From Arminella tubonensis (lineage in GTDB: Bacteria; Pseudomonadota; Alphaproteobacteria; Rhizobiales; Rhizobiaceae): a DNA stretch of 64,000 nt. The position numbers and the translations under genes are program-made. The stretch covers positions 248,001-312,000 of the forward strand of contig NZ_PCDP01000038.1 in assembly GCF_003240585.1 (NCBI RefSeq), given 5' to 3'. The notes below the pieces were generated by a model. That model saw nothing but the letters and a program-made list of their open reading frames with translations, did no database searches and was not told the DNA's origin. Positions 15,374-24,725 of this stretch are shown here, piece by piece (position 1 is the stretch's first letter; each line of letters opens with the position of its first letter).

Positions 15374-16891
15374 TTAGCTTTCGTGGACGGTGCGGCTGCG
15401 GTAGTCGTCGAGCGATACCGGGCGGTCGGGGATTTCGATGCGGAACTGGGTGCCGGCCGCCGGCTTTTCGACAAGCGCGATGGTGCCGCCGTGGGCGAGG
15501 ACGAGCTCGCGGGCGATCGCAAGACCGAGACCGGTGCCGCCGGAGCGGGCCGAGCCGCGGAAGGCGGTGAACAGGTTTTCCCGCGCCTTTTGCGGCATGC
15601 CGGGGCCGGTGTCGTCGACAGTGATCGAGACGACGCTGCCGATGCGATGGCCGGAGACGGTGATGCGCAGCGTGCTGTCCGGATCGCTCTCGCGAAAGGC
15701 GACGAGAGCCTGGAGGGCGTTGCGGCAGAGATTGTGGATGATGCGGAAGAGCTGCTCGCTGTCGGCGTCGACCTCGAGATCGCGGCTGACCTGCTCGATG
15801 AACTCGATGCCGCTTTCGGGATCTATCGCCAGGATATCCCGCACCTCTTCCGTCAGGTCGCGCAGCCTCAGCCGGCGCCGTCTGGGCGCGGATTCGGAGG
15901 CCTGGCCGTAGGACAGGACCTCGGTCGTGTAGCCGACGGCACGGTCGATGGTGCGCAGCAGCTTGGGGGCAAAGCGCTTCACCATCGGGTCGTCGACATC
16001 GACCAGACGGTCGGACATCAGCTGCGCGGAGGCCAGGATATTGCGCATGTCGTGATTGATCTTCGAGACGGCGAGGCCGAGCGCCGCGAGGTTCTTCTGC
16101 TGCTTCAGCGTCTTTTGCAGCTGCGCCTGCATGGAGGCGAGATGGCGGCCGGCGACGGAAAGCTCGTCACGCCCACCGTCGGGGACGAGGACGCGCCTTG
16201 GATCTTCCGGATCGTCGGAATAGGCCTGCATGCTGTCGGTCAGCCGGCGTATCGGGCGGATCATGATGCGATTGATGGCGAAGAAGATCAGCGTTGCCGT
16301 GACGAAGGAGAGCAGCAGCGACATCAGGAAGACGTTGCGCGAATAGAGAAGGAGCGCGTCCCTGAGGCTCGTATCCTTCAAGACGACCTCGACGCCCATG
16401 CCGGAATCGCCGAACGGGCCGAAGACGCGGATGATGCGATCTCCGCCGAAGAGGATGGTGTCCATGGCGTCGCGGATCGACGTCAGCATCGAAACATCGC
16501 TGAGGTCATATTGATCGTCGACGGAGGATGGCATTTCGGCGGCAGCGAGCAGCCGTGAGGTTCCGTCCTTGCGCAACACTATGGCGCGGGTGCCGGTCGC
16601 CATCAGCGTTTCCCGCTGCAGAGCGCGTGGTAGTTCCACCGGCTGCAGGCCATCGATGACGATCGCAGCGGCGGCCGCAGTGTTCAGCCGGCCCTGCAGC
16701 CAGCGCAGCCGCATGTTGGCGACGGAGGGAACGAAAATCAGAACTTCGGCGAACATGACGAAGACGATCGTCAGCAGCAGCAGCTTGCCGGAAAGTCCGC
16801 CGAAGATGCCGGTAGGCCGACCGAGCCCCGACCCCGCGCGCGGTGGGGCCTTGACGCCCTCAGCGGCACTTACGTCCTGCCCATTTTCCAT
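15374..16891 (-). CDS. Membrane sensor histidine kinase
   Basis: A 505 aa kinase: TM1 about 34-54, a periplasmic sensor of about 130 residues, TM2 about 188-209, a HAMP-like linker (IRPIRRLTDSM), a dimerisation helix with the phosphorylatable His280 in KINHDMRNI, and a HATPase domain with the N box (HNLCRNALQAL), DTGPGMP and GTGLGLAIARELV. The H box with HDMRN resembles the HWE-like or PdhS-adjacent rhizobial kinases more than the EnvZ type. No response regulator gene is adjacent, so it is an orphan. Signal unknown. Confidence 0.88.
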   Translation of the reverse strand: MENGQDVSAAEGVKAPPRAGSGLGRPTGIFGGLSGKLLLLTIVFVMFAEVLIFVPSVANMRLRWLQGRLNTAAAAAIVIDGLQPVELPRALQRETLMATGTRAIVLRKDGTSRLLAAAEMPSSVDDQYDLSDVSMLTSIRDAMDTILFGGDRIIRVFGPFGDSGMGVEVVLKDTSLRDALLLYSRNVFLMSLLLSFVTATLIFFAINRIMIRPIRRLTDSMQAYSDDPEDPRRVLVPDGGRDELSVAGRHLASMQAQLQKTLKQQKNLAALGLAVSKINHDMRNILASAQLMSDRLVDVDDPMVKRFAPKLLRTIDRAVGYTTEVLSYGQASESAPRRRRLRLRDLTEEVRDILAIDPESGIEFIEQVSRDLEVDADSEQLFRIIHNLCRNALQALVAFRESDPDSTLRITVSGHRIGSVVSITVDDTGPGMPQKARENLFTAFRGSARSGGTGLGLAIARELVLAHGGTIALVEKPAAGTQFRIEIPDRPVSLDDYRSRTVHES

Positions 16892-17010
16892 ATGCCGGTA
16901 TCCCGCTTTATCAGCAAGGCGAAGTCCATCAGGACCCGATCATAGGAGATTGTTTCCGACATTCCAATCTCCATTGCTGCAATTGCGACGATGGTAGCAA
17001 TTGCCGGACG

Positions 17011-17045
17011 CAAAAGAGGCGCCGCACAGTTCCGGGCGGCGCCTC
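17011..17045 (-). terminator. Terminator of the chemoreceptor gene
   Basis: On the minus strand, GAGGCGCCGC and GCGGCGCCTC form a perfect 10-bp stem with a 10-nt loop, followed by TTTTG. It lies 28 nt after the chemoreceptor stop. Confidence 0.88.
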
Positions 17046-17072
17046 CTTATCTATTCACAAATCGTGGTTGGA

Positions 17073-19085
17073 TCAGAACTCTTCCCAATCCTGCGATACG
17101 GCCTGTTTCGCGGAGGCCGCGCTGCCGCCGGAGAAGGCAAGCGCCACGCTGCCCATCATGCGGCGGGCTGGCGACTGTGCCGGGCGGTGTGTCTTCTCGG
17201 GGCGGACGAGCGTTGGTGCGCGCGGCTTGTCCTCGATCTTGAAGCGCGAGATCAGCCGCAGCAGCCCGTCGGCCTCGCCGGAAAGCTTGTGGGTCGCGGC
17301 AGACGTCTCCTCGACCATCGCCGCATTCTGCTGGGTCACCTGGTCCATCTGGTTGACAGCCGTATTGACCTCCTGCAGCCCGGTCGCCTGCTCCCGTGCC
17401 GAGGTGGCGATCGAATGGATGTGGTCGTTGATCTTCAGGACGCGGGTCTCGATCTCCGCCAGGGCCTCGCCGGTTGCCTGGACGAGCTTGACGCCGACCT
17501 GCACTTCGCTGCCCGACTTGGTGATCAGCCCCTTGATGTCCTTGGCAGCCTTGGCCGAACGCTGGGCAAGTTCGCGGACTTCCTGGGCGACAACGGCAAA
17601 ACCCTTGCCCGCCTCGCCGGCGCGTGCTGCCTCGACACCGGCGTTCAGCGCCAGAAGGTTGGTCTGGAAGGCGATCTCGTCGATGACGTTGATGATCTGG
17701 CTGATCTCGCGCGAGGCCTGCTCGATGCGGCCCATGGCGTCGACCGCGCTACGCACCACCGTGCCGGAACGCTCGGTGTTCTCCTTGGCCTCCGTGACCA
17801 TCACGCTTGCTTCCTGGGCGCGGCCGGTCGAGTTCTGGACCACGGCCGTGATCTCGTCGAGCGCTGCCGACGTTTCCTCGAGGGCCGCTGCCTGCTGCTC
17901 GGTGCGTCGCGACAAGTCGTCGCTGCCGCTGCGCAATTCGTTGGTGTTGCCGTTGATGGATTCGGTGGTGTCGCGCACCTCGCGCATGGTGTTCTGCAGT
18001 GTCGCCAGCGTGTGGTTGACGTTCTGCTGCAGCTCTCCGAAAGCGCCCTGGAAGGAGCCCTGCATGATGGAGGTCAAGTCGCCGTCCGCCAGCGCTGCAA
18101 CGACGCGGCGGGTCTCGGTGACGCCGGTATCGACGCTCTGCAGCAGCTCGTTGATGTTACCGGCGAAGCGGTCGAGGTTTTCGTCGTCATAATGCTTGTC
18201 GATGCGGCGGCTGAAATCACCGGCGGCGGCGGCAGCCACGACTTGCGACATGCTGGACTGCAGGTCGTCGCTCTTGGCGCGCATCGCGGTTTCCTGCGCG
18301 TTCATCCTGTTGACGGCAAGGCCGTTCTGCTTGAACACCTCGACTGCCGCGGCCATGTCGCCAATCTCGTCGGCGCGGTCGGCAAAGGGAACATCCACGT
18401 CGAAATTGCCGTCGGCAACCTGCTTGATCGTCTCGGTCACCTTCTTGATCGGCCGGCTGAGATGGACCGTGCCGATGTACAGGCCCAATCCCACGCCGGC
18501 GCCAATCCCGACCGCCGTGATGCCGAGCAGCAGCCAGAACATCATCTCGCGGAAGGCATCGACCTGCTGATCAATCGCGTTGAGTTCAGCCTTGTCGGTC
18601 TGAACCACGGCGTCGATCTCGGACTGGAAAGCCTTGCGGTTTGCACGGTTGGCGTCGTTGTTGCCCTGCTTGCCGGCGGCGTCCGGGCCGTCGGTCGTCC
18701 CGAGGCGGGCCGTCTCGGTGCGGAACCCGCGGAATTCCTTCGAGCGGTCAACCAGGCTGTTGAACGCCGATTTCTGGCCGTCGGGCACGAGCGGCGCCCA
18801 CGCGGCTACAACCTTGTCGATCTCGTCGAGGTCGTTCATCAAACCGTCGGCAAAGGGTTTTGCGGTCTTGACCGTGTCAGCCGCGTAAATGCCGCGTGCC
18901 TCCATGACTACCGCCGTCACATAACGGTTCAGCCGCTCTCCCAGGTGGGCCCGCTCCGCGACCTGTTCGTAGACCTGCAGCTGCTGGTCATACTGGCGCA
19001 TGGCGTAGAGGCCGGTTGCGCCGATTACCAGCGCAGCGCCGGCCATGACGAAGACGAGCAGGTTAATCTTACCGCGGATTTTCAA
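17073..19085 (-). CDS. Methyl-accepting chemotaxis protein
   Basis: Start chosen at TTG 19085, which has AGGAGG 7 nt upstream and places the signal anchor at the N-terminus; the protein is then 670 aa. Order: TM1 (about 8-28), a four-helix-type periplasmic sensor (to about 190), TM2 (MMFWLLLGITAVG...), HAMP (SRPIKKVTETI), and the long cytoplasmic coiled coil with the signalling tip [20 protein letters not shown]. The C-terminus ends in DWEEF, of the xWxxF pentapeptide type used to dock CheR. Ligand unknown. No che genes are near. Confidence 0.92.
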   Translation of the reverse strand: MKIRGKINLLVFVMAGAALVIGATGLYAMRQYDQQLQVYEQVAERAHLGERLNRYVTAVVMEARGIYAADTVKTAKPFADGLMNDLDEIDKVVAAWAPLVPDGQKSAFNSLVDRSKEFRGFRTETARLGTTDGPDAAGKQGNNDANRANRKAFQSEIDAVVQTDKAELNAIDQQVDAFREMMFWLLLGITAVGIGAGVGLGLYIGTVHLSRPIKKVTETIKQVADGNFDVDVPFADRADEIGDMAAAVEVFKQNGLAVNRMNAQETAMRAKSDDLQSSMSQVVAAAAAGDFSRRIDKHYDDENLDRFAGNINELLQSVDTGVTETRRVVAALADGDLTSIMQGSFQGAFGELQQNVNHTLATLQNTMREVRDTTESINGNTNELRSGSDDLSRRTEQQAAALEETSAALDEITAVVQNSTGRAQEASVMVTEAKENTERSGTVVRSAVDAMGRIEQASREISQIINVIDEIAFQTNLLALNAGVEAARAGEAGKGFAVVAQEVRELAQRSAKAAKDIKGLITKSGSEVQVGVKLVQATGEALAEIETRVLKINDHIHSIATSAREQATGLQEVNTAVNQMDQVTQQNAAMVEETSAATHKLSGEADGLLRLISRFKIEDKPRAPTLVRPEKTHRPAQSPARRMMGSVALAFSGGSAASAKQAVSQDWEEF

Positions 19086-19550
19086 CGATATACCTCCTGG
19101 AGGACGAATAAACGGCTTGGAGAAATCTGGCTTCTCCGCGCATATCGATAAGCATTGACTAAAATGCTTAATTTTAGCTTGCGGCGCTTCGCGTATTAAT
19201 CGGGATAAATTTTCTATAGCTGGACAGGTTCGCTTCGATAACATCGGAGAAACCGCCAGATATTAAAATTAAACACCAAAACCTGTAACTTTTCAGCGCG
19301 AACCAGCGATAAAATTTCAACTTCAGGTGTGTTTTTAGGTACTAGTAGCGCAATACTAGATTTATTAGGTGCTGATGCAGACGACTGTGAATCCGGCTAG
19401 GGATAATTGACTTTCGCGGGCTTCATCCCTATAAGCCGCCGCACGTCCGGTCATGGAGCCTGCTATAGCGGGATCACATCCGTGCGATCAACAACGCTCC
19501 TTGCTATATGCAAACCCAAGAAGGGCCGCACTCCGCGGTGTTTAAAATAA
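19086..19550. other. 465-nt non-coding region upstream of rpmH and the chemoreceptor
   Basis: This divergent spacer is AT-rich near the chemoreceptor (19150-19380) and contains the rpmH promoter on its right side. I see no ORF with an RBS, no DnaA-box cluster and no hairpin with a U-run, so I would not call it an origin despite the neighbouring rpmH-rnpA genes. Confidence 0.6.
19407..19435 (+). promoter_or_regulatory. Strong sigma-70 promoter of rpmH-rnpA-yidC
   Basis: TTGACT (19407-19412), a 17-nt spacer, and TATAAG (19430-19435). Both hexamers are near consensus with ideal spacing. Transcription would start near 19442, giving a leader of about 110 nt before the rpmH ATG. Confidence 0.75.
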
Positions 19551-19685
19551 ATGAAGCGTACCTATCAACCATCCAAGCTTGTTCGCGCACGCCGCCACGG
19601 CTTTCGCGCACGCATGGCAACCAAGGGCGGCCGTAAGGTCATCATTGCCCGCCGCGCGCGCGGCCGCAAGCGTCTTTCGGCCTAA
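19551..19685 (+). CDS. rpmH: 50S ribosomal protein L34
   Basis: A 44-codon gene reading [18 protein letters not shown] at its start and ending [11 protein letters not shown], the canonical L34 length and sequence. L34 is a small basic protein of the large ribosomal subunit. Its place directly before rnpA is universal in bacteria. It is too short for a length-based ORF search but is unmistakable by sequence. Confidence 0.98.
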   Translation: MKRTYQPSKLVRARRHGFRARMATKGGRKVIIARRARGRKRLSA

Positions 19686-19693
19686 GGCCGGAT

Positions 19694-20107
19694 ATGCCCG
19701 ATAGCGATGGCGGGCGAATGACGAATGCACGACCAGAAAAGACTGTCGGGCGGCTGAAGAGCCGGCCGCAGTTTCTTGCCGTACGCGCAGGGGAAAAGCG
19801 CAGGGGGAATTTTTTCCTCGTTGAAGCGCTCGACCGCGCCCTGCCCGAGGCGGAACCCCGCGTTGGCTTTACCGTTACCAAGAAACATGGGAACGCGGTG
19901 GAACGAAACCGCATGCGGCGCCGGCTGAAAGAAGCGGTGCGGCTTCATGCCGGGTTTGCAATGCAGCCCGGACACGACTATGTGGTTGTCGCCCGGCGCG
20001 ACGTATTGACTGCGCCCTTCGATGCGCTGGCCAGAGAGCTCGCAACACGCGTCGAAGCGAAGCCGAAACACCGGCGGTCGCAACCAGACCGCTCCAGGAA
20101 AGAATGA
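19694..20107 (+). CDS. rnpA: Ribonuclease P protein component
   Basis: A 137 aa basic protein with the RNR motif [18 protein letters not shown] that binds the RNase P RNA; the holoenzyme removes 5' leaders from pre-tRNAs. The N-terminal [12 protein letters not shown] and the central [16 protein letters not shown] are typical. An internal start at 19718 would give 129 aa and is possible. The gene is 8 nt after rpmH and its stop overlaps the yidC start, so the three are co-transcribed. The RNA subunit gene (rnpB) is not in this window. Confidence 0.95.
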   Translation: MPDSDGGRMTNARPEKTVGRLKSRPQFLAVRAGEKRRGNFFLVEALDRALPEAEPRVGFTVTKKHGNAVERNRMRRRLKEAVRLHAGFAMQPGHDYVVVARRDVLTAPFDALARELATRVEAKPKHRRSQPDRSRKE

Positions 20108-21912
20108 TGGAAAAGAACCGCAATTACTTCATCGCGATCGGCCTGTCGGTGCTCATCGTTCTCGCCTGGCAGTTTTTCTATATGAATCCGCGCATCGAAG
20201 CGCAGCGCAAGGCCGACGAGATCGCCAAGGCGCAGCAGCATCAGACGGAACAGGCAAAGACCGGCAATGCGGCACAGACGACAGCCGCAAACAGCGCTGC
20301 CAGCGGCGCGCTGCCCGCAGGCCAGGCGGCACCCACTGCCGAGACACTTGAAGAGGCGCTTGCCAAGACCCCGCGCGTCTCCATCGACACGCCGGCGCTT
20401 TCCGGCTCCATCAATCTTGCAGGCGCACGCCTCGACGACCTGAAGCTCAAGGGCTACCGCGAGACCGTCGACAAGACGAGCCCGATCATTACCCTGTTCA
20501 GCCCGGCCGAAACCAAGGACGGCTATTTCACCGAGCTCGGCTATATCGGCGGCGACACCACGGGCGCGACCCCCGGTCCAGCCACCGTTTGGACGGTTGC
20601 CAGCGGTGACAAGCTGACCGACAAGACGCCGGTGACGCTGAGCTACACCAATGACAAGGGCGTCACCTTCAACCGCACGATCTCGGTCGACGACCACTAC
20701 ATGTTCACCGTCACGGACAAGATCAGCAATGGCGGCCATCAACCGGTTTCGCTGTCGAGCTACGGCCGCGTCATCCGCTACAACAAGCCGCTGATCGCAC
20801 CGACCTACGTGCTGCATGAAGGCTTCATCGGCGTCATCGGCGACGATGGCCTGCTGGAAAGCAAGTATGCAGCCGTCGAGAAGGAAAATGTCACGCCTGC
20901 AAAGGCAACCGGCGGCTGGCTCGGCATTACCGACAAGTATTGGGCCGCAACGATCGTTCCGCCGCAGGCCACCGCCTATGATGCGCGCTTCTCTCACTTC
21001 ACCGACGGGCAGCCCCGCTTCCAGGCCGACTACAAGCAGGACGCGGTTACCGTTGCGCCCGGCCAGTCGGTCGAGCTCAAGAACCTCGTCTTTGCCGGCG
21101 CCAAGGAAGTGCCTGTCATCGACAGGTATGAAGAGAGCTATTCGATCCCGCGCTTCGACCGCCTGATCGACTGGGGCTGGTTCTACTTCCTGACCAAGCC
21201 GATGTTCAAGCTGATGGACTTCTTCTATCGCTTCTTCGGAAACTTCGGCGTCGCGATCCTCTGCACGACCATCGTGGTCAAGACCCTGTTCTTCCCGCTT
21301 GCCAGCAAGCAGTATGCCTCGATGGCGAACATGAAGCGCATGCAGCCGAAGATGGAGGAGCTGAAGGCCAAGTTCGGCGACGACAAGATGGGGCTGCAGC
21401 AGGCGACGATGCAGCTCTACAAGGAAGAGAAGATCAATCCGGTTGCCGGCTGCTGGCCGATCGCCTTGCAGATTCCGATCTTCTTCTCGCTCTACAAGGT
21501 GATCTACATCACCATCGAAATGCGGCACGCGCCGTTCTTCGGCTGGATCAAGGACCTTTCGGCACCCGATCCGACGTCGTTCATCAACCTGTTCGGCCTC
21601 CTGCCTTTCGAGGCTCCGACGATACTGCACCTCGGCGTCTGGCCGCTGATCATGGGCGTGACGATGTTCCTGCAGATGCGCATGAACCCGACGCCGCCGG
21701 ATCCGACACAGGCGATGATCTTCAACTGGATGCCGCTGATATTCATGTTCATGCTGTCGAGCTTCCCGGCTGGCCTCGTGATCTACTGGGCCTGGAACAA
21801 CACGCTCTCGGTCATCCAGCAGTCGATCATCATGAAGCGCCACGGCGTGAAGGTGGAACTGATCGACAATGTCCGGAACCTGTTCAAACGAAAACCTGCA
21901 CCGACGAAATAG
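20104..21912 (+). CDS. yidC: Membrane protein insertase YidC
   Basis: A 602 aa inner-membrane insertase: TM1 (about 7-24), a Gln/Ala-rich linker, a large periplasmic domain (about 80-340) and the conserved five-helix core with [45 protein letters not shown] and [13 protein letters not shown]. It inserts membrane proteins alone or with SecYEG. The alphaproteobacterial periplasmic domain length is normal. Two adjacent ATGs (20104, 20107) give the same protein apart from one Met. It is followed by a good terminator. Confidence 0.97.
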   Translation: MMEKNRNYFIAIGLSVLIVLAWQFFYMNPRIEAQRKADEIAKAQQHQTEQAKTGNAAQTTAANSAASGALPAGQAAPTAETLEEALAKTPRVSIDTPALSGSINLAGARLDDLKLKGYRETVDKTSPIITLFSPAETKDGYFTELGYIGGDTTGATPGPATVWTVASGDKLTDKTPVTLSYTNDKGVTFNRTISVDDHYMFTVTDKISNGGHQPVSLSSYGRVIRYNKPLIAPTYVLHEGFIGVIGDDGLLESKYAAVEKENVTPAKATGGWLGITDKYWAATIVPPQATAYDARFSHFTDGQPRFQADYKQDAVTVAPGQSVELKNLVFAGAKEVPVIDRYEESYSIPRFDRLIDWGWFYFLTKPMFKLMDFFYRFFGNFGVAILCTTIVVKTLFFPLASKQYASMANMKRMQPKMEELKAKFGDDKMGLQQATMQLYKEEKINPVAGCWPIALQIPIFFSLYKVIYITIEMRHAPFFGWIKDLSAPDPTSFINLFGLLPFEAPTILHLGVWPLIMGVTMFLQMRMNPTPPDPTQAMIFNWMPLIFMFMLSSFPAGLVIYWAWNNTLSVIQQSIIMKRHGVKVELIDNVRNLFKRKPAPTK

Positions 21913-21972
21913 GCTTCGATCGCGGCAAATTGCCCGCGCCCAGATTGAAATGTGAAATCCAAGTTGAATGGT

Positions 21973-22010
21973 GCCGGATCGCTCACCGCATGGGCGATCC
22001 GGCTTTTTCT
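21973..22010 (+). terminator. Terminator after yidC
   Basis: GCCGGATCGC and GGCGATCCGGC form the stem (21973-22003), followed by TTTTTCTT. It ends the rpmH-rnpA-yidC transcript. Confidence 0.9.
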
Positions 22011-22083
22011 TGCCTAAAATATTTCGTGAAACATTTTGCCGAATTTTACTTTGAGACAAACATATTATGGGCGGTAAGAACCA

Positions 22084-22353
22084 TTGAAAATCTTGAGCAT
22101 CATATTCTTAATCACGCTCTTCGCGTGCGGGCTGGCTCTCACTATCCTCTATGTGTTTGCGGGATTGGCAGCGCTCTTCGAGAGTTCGGAAGCATGTCCC
22201 GGAAATCAATGTAGTGATGCGCTTCACACAGTTTGGCTTAGCGTAGCCGTGGTAGTGGTAAGTTTCAGCACCTGCCTTTTCACGATCCGTGAAATGCTTT
22301 GCTTCGTGCCGTCGTCGAATGATGATGCGAGGCAGAAAAATTCCTCGGAATAG
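22084..22353 (+). CDS. Small hypothetical membrane protein
   Basis: An 89 aa frame starting at TTG 22084 with two hydrophobic helices (about 3-29 and 47-68) separated by a Cys-containing loop (EACPGNQC). I do not recognise it. Its base composition is lower in GC than its neighbours and the ribosome binding site is weak (GGTAAG). It lies between the yidC terminator and engB. The two clean transmembrane stretches suggest it may be real, but coding status is uncertain. Confidence 0.4.
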   Translation: MKILSIIFLITLFACGLALTILYVFAGLAALFESSEACPGNQCSDALHTVWLSVAVVVVSFSTCLFTIREMLCFVPSSNDDARQKNSSE

Positions 22354-22485
22354 ATGCACCCGCTGGCGTCGCAGAAACTCAAACTCAGGACAACAGCCAC
22401 TCAAGGGCGAACATCGCCCAAAACTTGACATTCCGGGTTAAAACCGTGAAGCCATCTCGGCTTAGAGAACAGAGATCGTAAACGC

Positions 22486-23145
22486 ATGGCCGACGAAAAC
22501 GTACAGAACGAAAAGCCGATCTTCGGGCGACCGTGGATCTTCATTCGCGGCGTGCCGGCGATGAAATTCCTGCCGCCGGAGGGGCCGCTCGAGATCGCCT
22601 TCGCGGGCCGCTCCAATGTCGGGAAGTCGTCGCTGATCAATGCGCTGGTCGGACACCGCGGCCTTGCCCGTACATCCAACACGCCGGGTCGTACGCAGGA
22701 GCTCAACTATTTCGTGCCGGACGGTTTTTCCGGCGAAGGCGGAGACCTGCCGCCGATGGCTTTGGTCGACATGCCGGGCTATGGCTACGCGCAGGCGCCC
22801 AAGGAACACGTCGAGGCCTGGACGGAGCTGGTTTTCGATTATCTGCGCGGACGCTCGACGCTGAAGCGCGTCTATCTGCTGATCGACAGCCGCCATGGCA
22901 TCAAGAAGAACGACGAGGATGTGATGACGCTGCTCGACAAGGCGGCGGTCTCCTACCAGGTGGTTCTGACCAAGACCGACAAGATACATGTGTCGGGAAT
23001 GGCCAAGCTTTTGGCAGACACCAAGGAAAGAATCCGCAAGCGACCGGCTGCCTATCCCGAGATTTTGGCGACGTCGTCGGAGAAGACCGAAGGCCTCGAG
23101 GAGCTGCGCCAGGCGATACGCGACACCGTCGGCCTGACGCTTTAA
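22486..23145 (+). CDS. engB: Ribosome biogenesis GTPase EngB/YsxC
   Basis: A 219 aa small GTPase of the EngB (YihA/YsxC) family, needed for late 50S assembly. G1 is [10 protein letters not shown] (41-50), G2 lies in SNTPGRTQ, G3 is DMPGYGYA, G4 is TKTDK and G5 is ATSSEKTEG. Length is standard. It lies in the usual neighbourhood, after yidC and before argB, but here an opposed three-gene module separates it from argB. Confidence 0.95.
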   Translation: MADENVQNEKPIFGRPWIFIRGVPAMKFLPPEGPLEIAFAGRSNVGKSSLINALVGHRGLARTSNTPGRTQELNYFVPDGFSGEGGDLPPMALVDMPGYGYAQAPKEHVEAWTELVFDYLRGRSTLKRVYLLIDSRHGIKKNDEDVMTLLDKAAVSYQVVLTKTDKIHVSGMAKLLADTKERIRKRPAAYPEILATSSEKTEGLEELRQAIRDTVGLTL

Positions 23146-23150
23146 AGACA

Positions 23151-23184
23151 TAAAAACCGCCGTCCCTGACCCCAGGGACGGCGG
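23151..23184 (-). terminator. Terminator of the fasciclin gene
   Basis: Perfect 12-bp arms CCGCCGTCCCTG and CAGGGACGGCGG with a 4-nt loop; on the minus strand the stem is followed by TTTTTA. It sits between convergent engB and the fasciclin gene and may also slow plus-strand transcription. Confidence 0.88.
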
Positions 23185-23201
23185 CCTGTTGCCAATAATG
23201 A

Positions 23202-23762
23202 TTACATCTTCGGCAACAGAACCTTGTCAACGACGTGGATCACGCCGTTCGACTGCTTGACGTCGGCGATCGTGACATGAGCTGTGCCGCCGGCCTCGTC
23301 CGTGAGCGTGATCTTGCCGCCCTTGTCCATGGCCTTCAGCACGCAACCGCCAACAGTCTTGACGTCGTATTCTCCGCCGGCACCCATCACCATCTTCTTG
23401 ATGGCCGAGGACATCTCGTCGCCGGCCACGACATGGCAGGTGAGTATCTTGACGAGCTGCGCCTTGTTCTCAGGCTTCAGGAGCGTCTGAACGGTGCCCG
23501 GAGGCAGCTTGTCGAAGGCTTCATTGGTCGGCGCGAAAACCGTGAACGGCCCCTTGCCCTCGAGCGTATCGACGAGGCCGGCGGCCTTGACCGCGGCGAC
23601 GAGCGTGGTGTGATCCTTCGAATTGACGGCGTTCTCGACGATATTCTTGCTGGCGAACATCGGTGCGCCACCGACGATCGGGTTCTTTGCCGCAAAGGCG
23701 CCATAGGTGCCGGCCGACATGACCGCTGCGACTGCCAGGATGCGAAGCGTAGTCTTGATCAT
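23202..23762 (-). CDS. Secreted fasciclin-domain protein
   Basis: From ATG 23762 this is 186 aa: signal peptide of about 24 residues ending AFA, then one complete fasciclin (FAS1) domain with the H1 motif TVFAPTNEAFDKLP and the terminal H2 GVIHVVDKVLLP. Two cysteines (LTCHV and GGCVLK) could form a disulphide. FAS1 proteins are surface or periplasmic adhesion-type proteins. The gene follows an anti-sigma and ECF sigma pair on the same strand, the same association as MPT70/MPT83 with SigK/RskA in mycobacteria, so it is probably a target of that sigma factor. Confidence 0.92.
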   Translation of the reverse strand: MIKTTLRILAVAAVMSAGTYGAFAAKNPIVGGAPMFASKNIVENAVNSKDHTTLVAAVKAAGLVDTLEGKGPFTVFAPTNEAFDKLPPGTVQTLLKPENKAQLVKILTCHVVAGDEMSSAIKKMVMGAGGEYDVKTVGGCVLKAMDKGGKITLTDEAGGTAHVTIADVKQSNGVIHVVDKVLLPKM

Positions 23763-24005
23763 TGATCCAATCCTCTTCCCTGTGTTTGAATTCACGACGG
23801 CGAATTCCACTTCCCGCGGCCGGTTGGCTTTGGCCAATCCTTTGCGCCGCCGGGCACAGAGGGAAGTACGGAGAGGTTCGAGAAAGAGTTTCACGAAAAT
23901 TCAAATTGCGGCGGGAGATTTTATGGGAACCTGTGATGCACAGACGACCGCTGCCGCGCAGGAGGGGCAGCATCGCGAAAGACGCTCAGATACGTCCTAT
24001 CGGGA

Positions 24006-24725
24006 TCAGGGGAGGTGTACCGCACCGGAGGCGACGACAGGGCCTGTGGGCTTGCCGGTCGGCGAGCCGCCGAAGGGTTCGACGCTGACGGCGAGAACGA
24101 CGCCTTCGGCGAGCTGGCCTCGAATATTCTCGGGAATGGCGATTTCGCCTTCGCCTGTCTGCGGCAGAACGCCGAGCGATTCGGCGGGATTGCTGCCGCG
24201 GATGAGCCACAGCTGCAGGGACTTTTCTTCCGGCTTGCCGGCCGCGACGGGCGTCACCTTCAGATGGCCGCTGCCGACGTCATAGGACGCGACCAGATTG
24301 ATGGCACTGTTTTCCGCGCCGAGTGCTGCCACGAGCGGCTTGCTCCTCGGCGAGAGCGCCGTGATGTTCGCGTTCGTCGCCACGACGGCGGCTGCAATCA
24401 CGATCGAAGCAATCGCCACTGATCGCCAGAGTACAATCGAATTCCAGAGGCGGCCATAGATGCCCCTCGCCGGACCGGCTTCGCCGAATATGCGGCGCTC
24501 GACCTTCGGAAAGACCGATGGAGACGGCATCAGCGCTTCATATTCGTCATTGAACGTCGAGAGATTCTGTTCCCAGCGGCTGACGATCGCCGCAAACGGC
24601 CGGTCGTTGCGCATTCGGCGCTCGACCTTCTGCCTGTCCTCCAACGAAAGGACACCGAGAACGTACTCGCCTGCGAGTACTTCGTCGCGGGAGCGGTCTC
24701 CCTTGCTTTGGTCAGGTGAACTCAT
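24006..24725 (-). CDS. Anti-sigma factor, RskA family
   Basis: Start at ATG 24725, which overlaps the sigma-factor stop as ATGA; the protein is 239 aa. The N-terminal cytoplasmic domain has AGEYVLGVLSLEDR, typical of RskA-type anti-sigma domains without the zinc HxxxCxxC motif. One TM segment (about 104-124, RSVAIASIVIAAAVVATN) leads to a periplasmic RskA domain ending VEPFGGSPTGKPTGPVVASG. It should hold the co-encoded sigma factor at the membrane and release it after signal-driven proteolysis. The trigger is unknown. Confidence 0.92.
   Translation of the reverse strand: MSSPDQSKGDRSRDEVLAGEYVLGVLSLEDRQKVERRMRNDRPFAAIVSRWEQNLSTFNDEYEALMPSPSVFPKVERRIFGEAGPARGIYGRLWNSIVLWRSVAIASIVIAAAVVATNANITALSPRSKPLVAALGAENSAINLVASYDVGSGHLKVTPVAAGKPEEKSLQLWLIRGSNPAESLGVLPQTGEGEIAIPENIRGQLAEGVVLAVSVEPFGGSPTGKPTGPVVASGAVHLP

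Noticed and set aside
17001-19151. Long plus-strand frame of about 716 codons opposite the chemoreceptor
   Set aside because: It is the reverse shadow of a GC-rich gene; it lacks any domain and the minus-strand frame has all chemoreceptor motifs.
19086-19550. Replication origin near rpmH-rnpA
   Set aside because: dnaA and dnaN are not here and there is no cluster of DnaA boxes or AT-rich 13-mers; only an rpmH promoter is evident.
19978-22059. Long minus-strand frame of about 693 codons opposite rnpA-yidC
   Set aside because: Antisense shadow with His/Asp/Arg-rich low-complexity translation and no RBS; the plus strand holds well-known genes.
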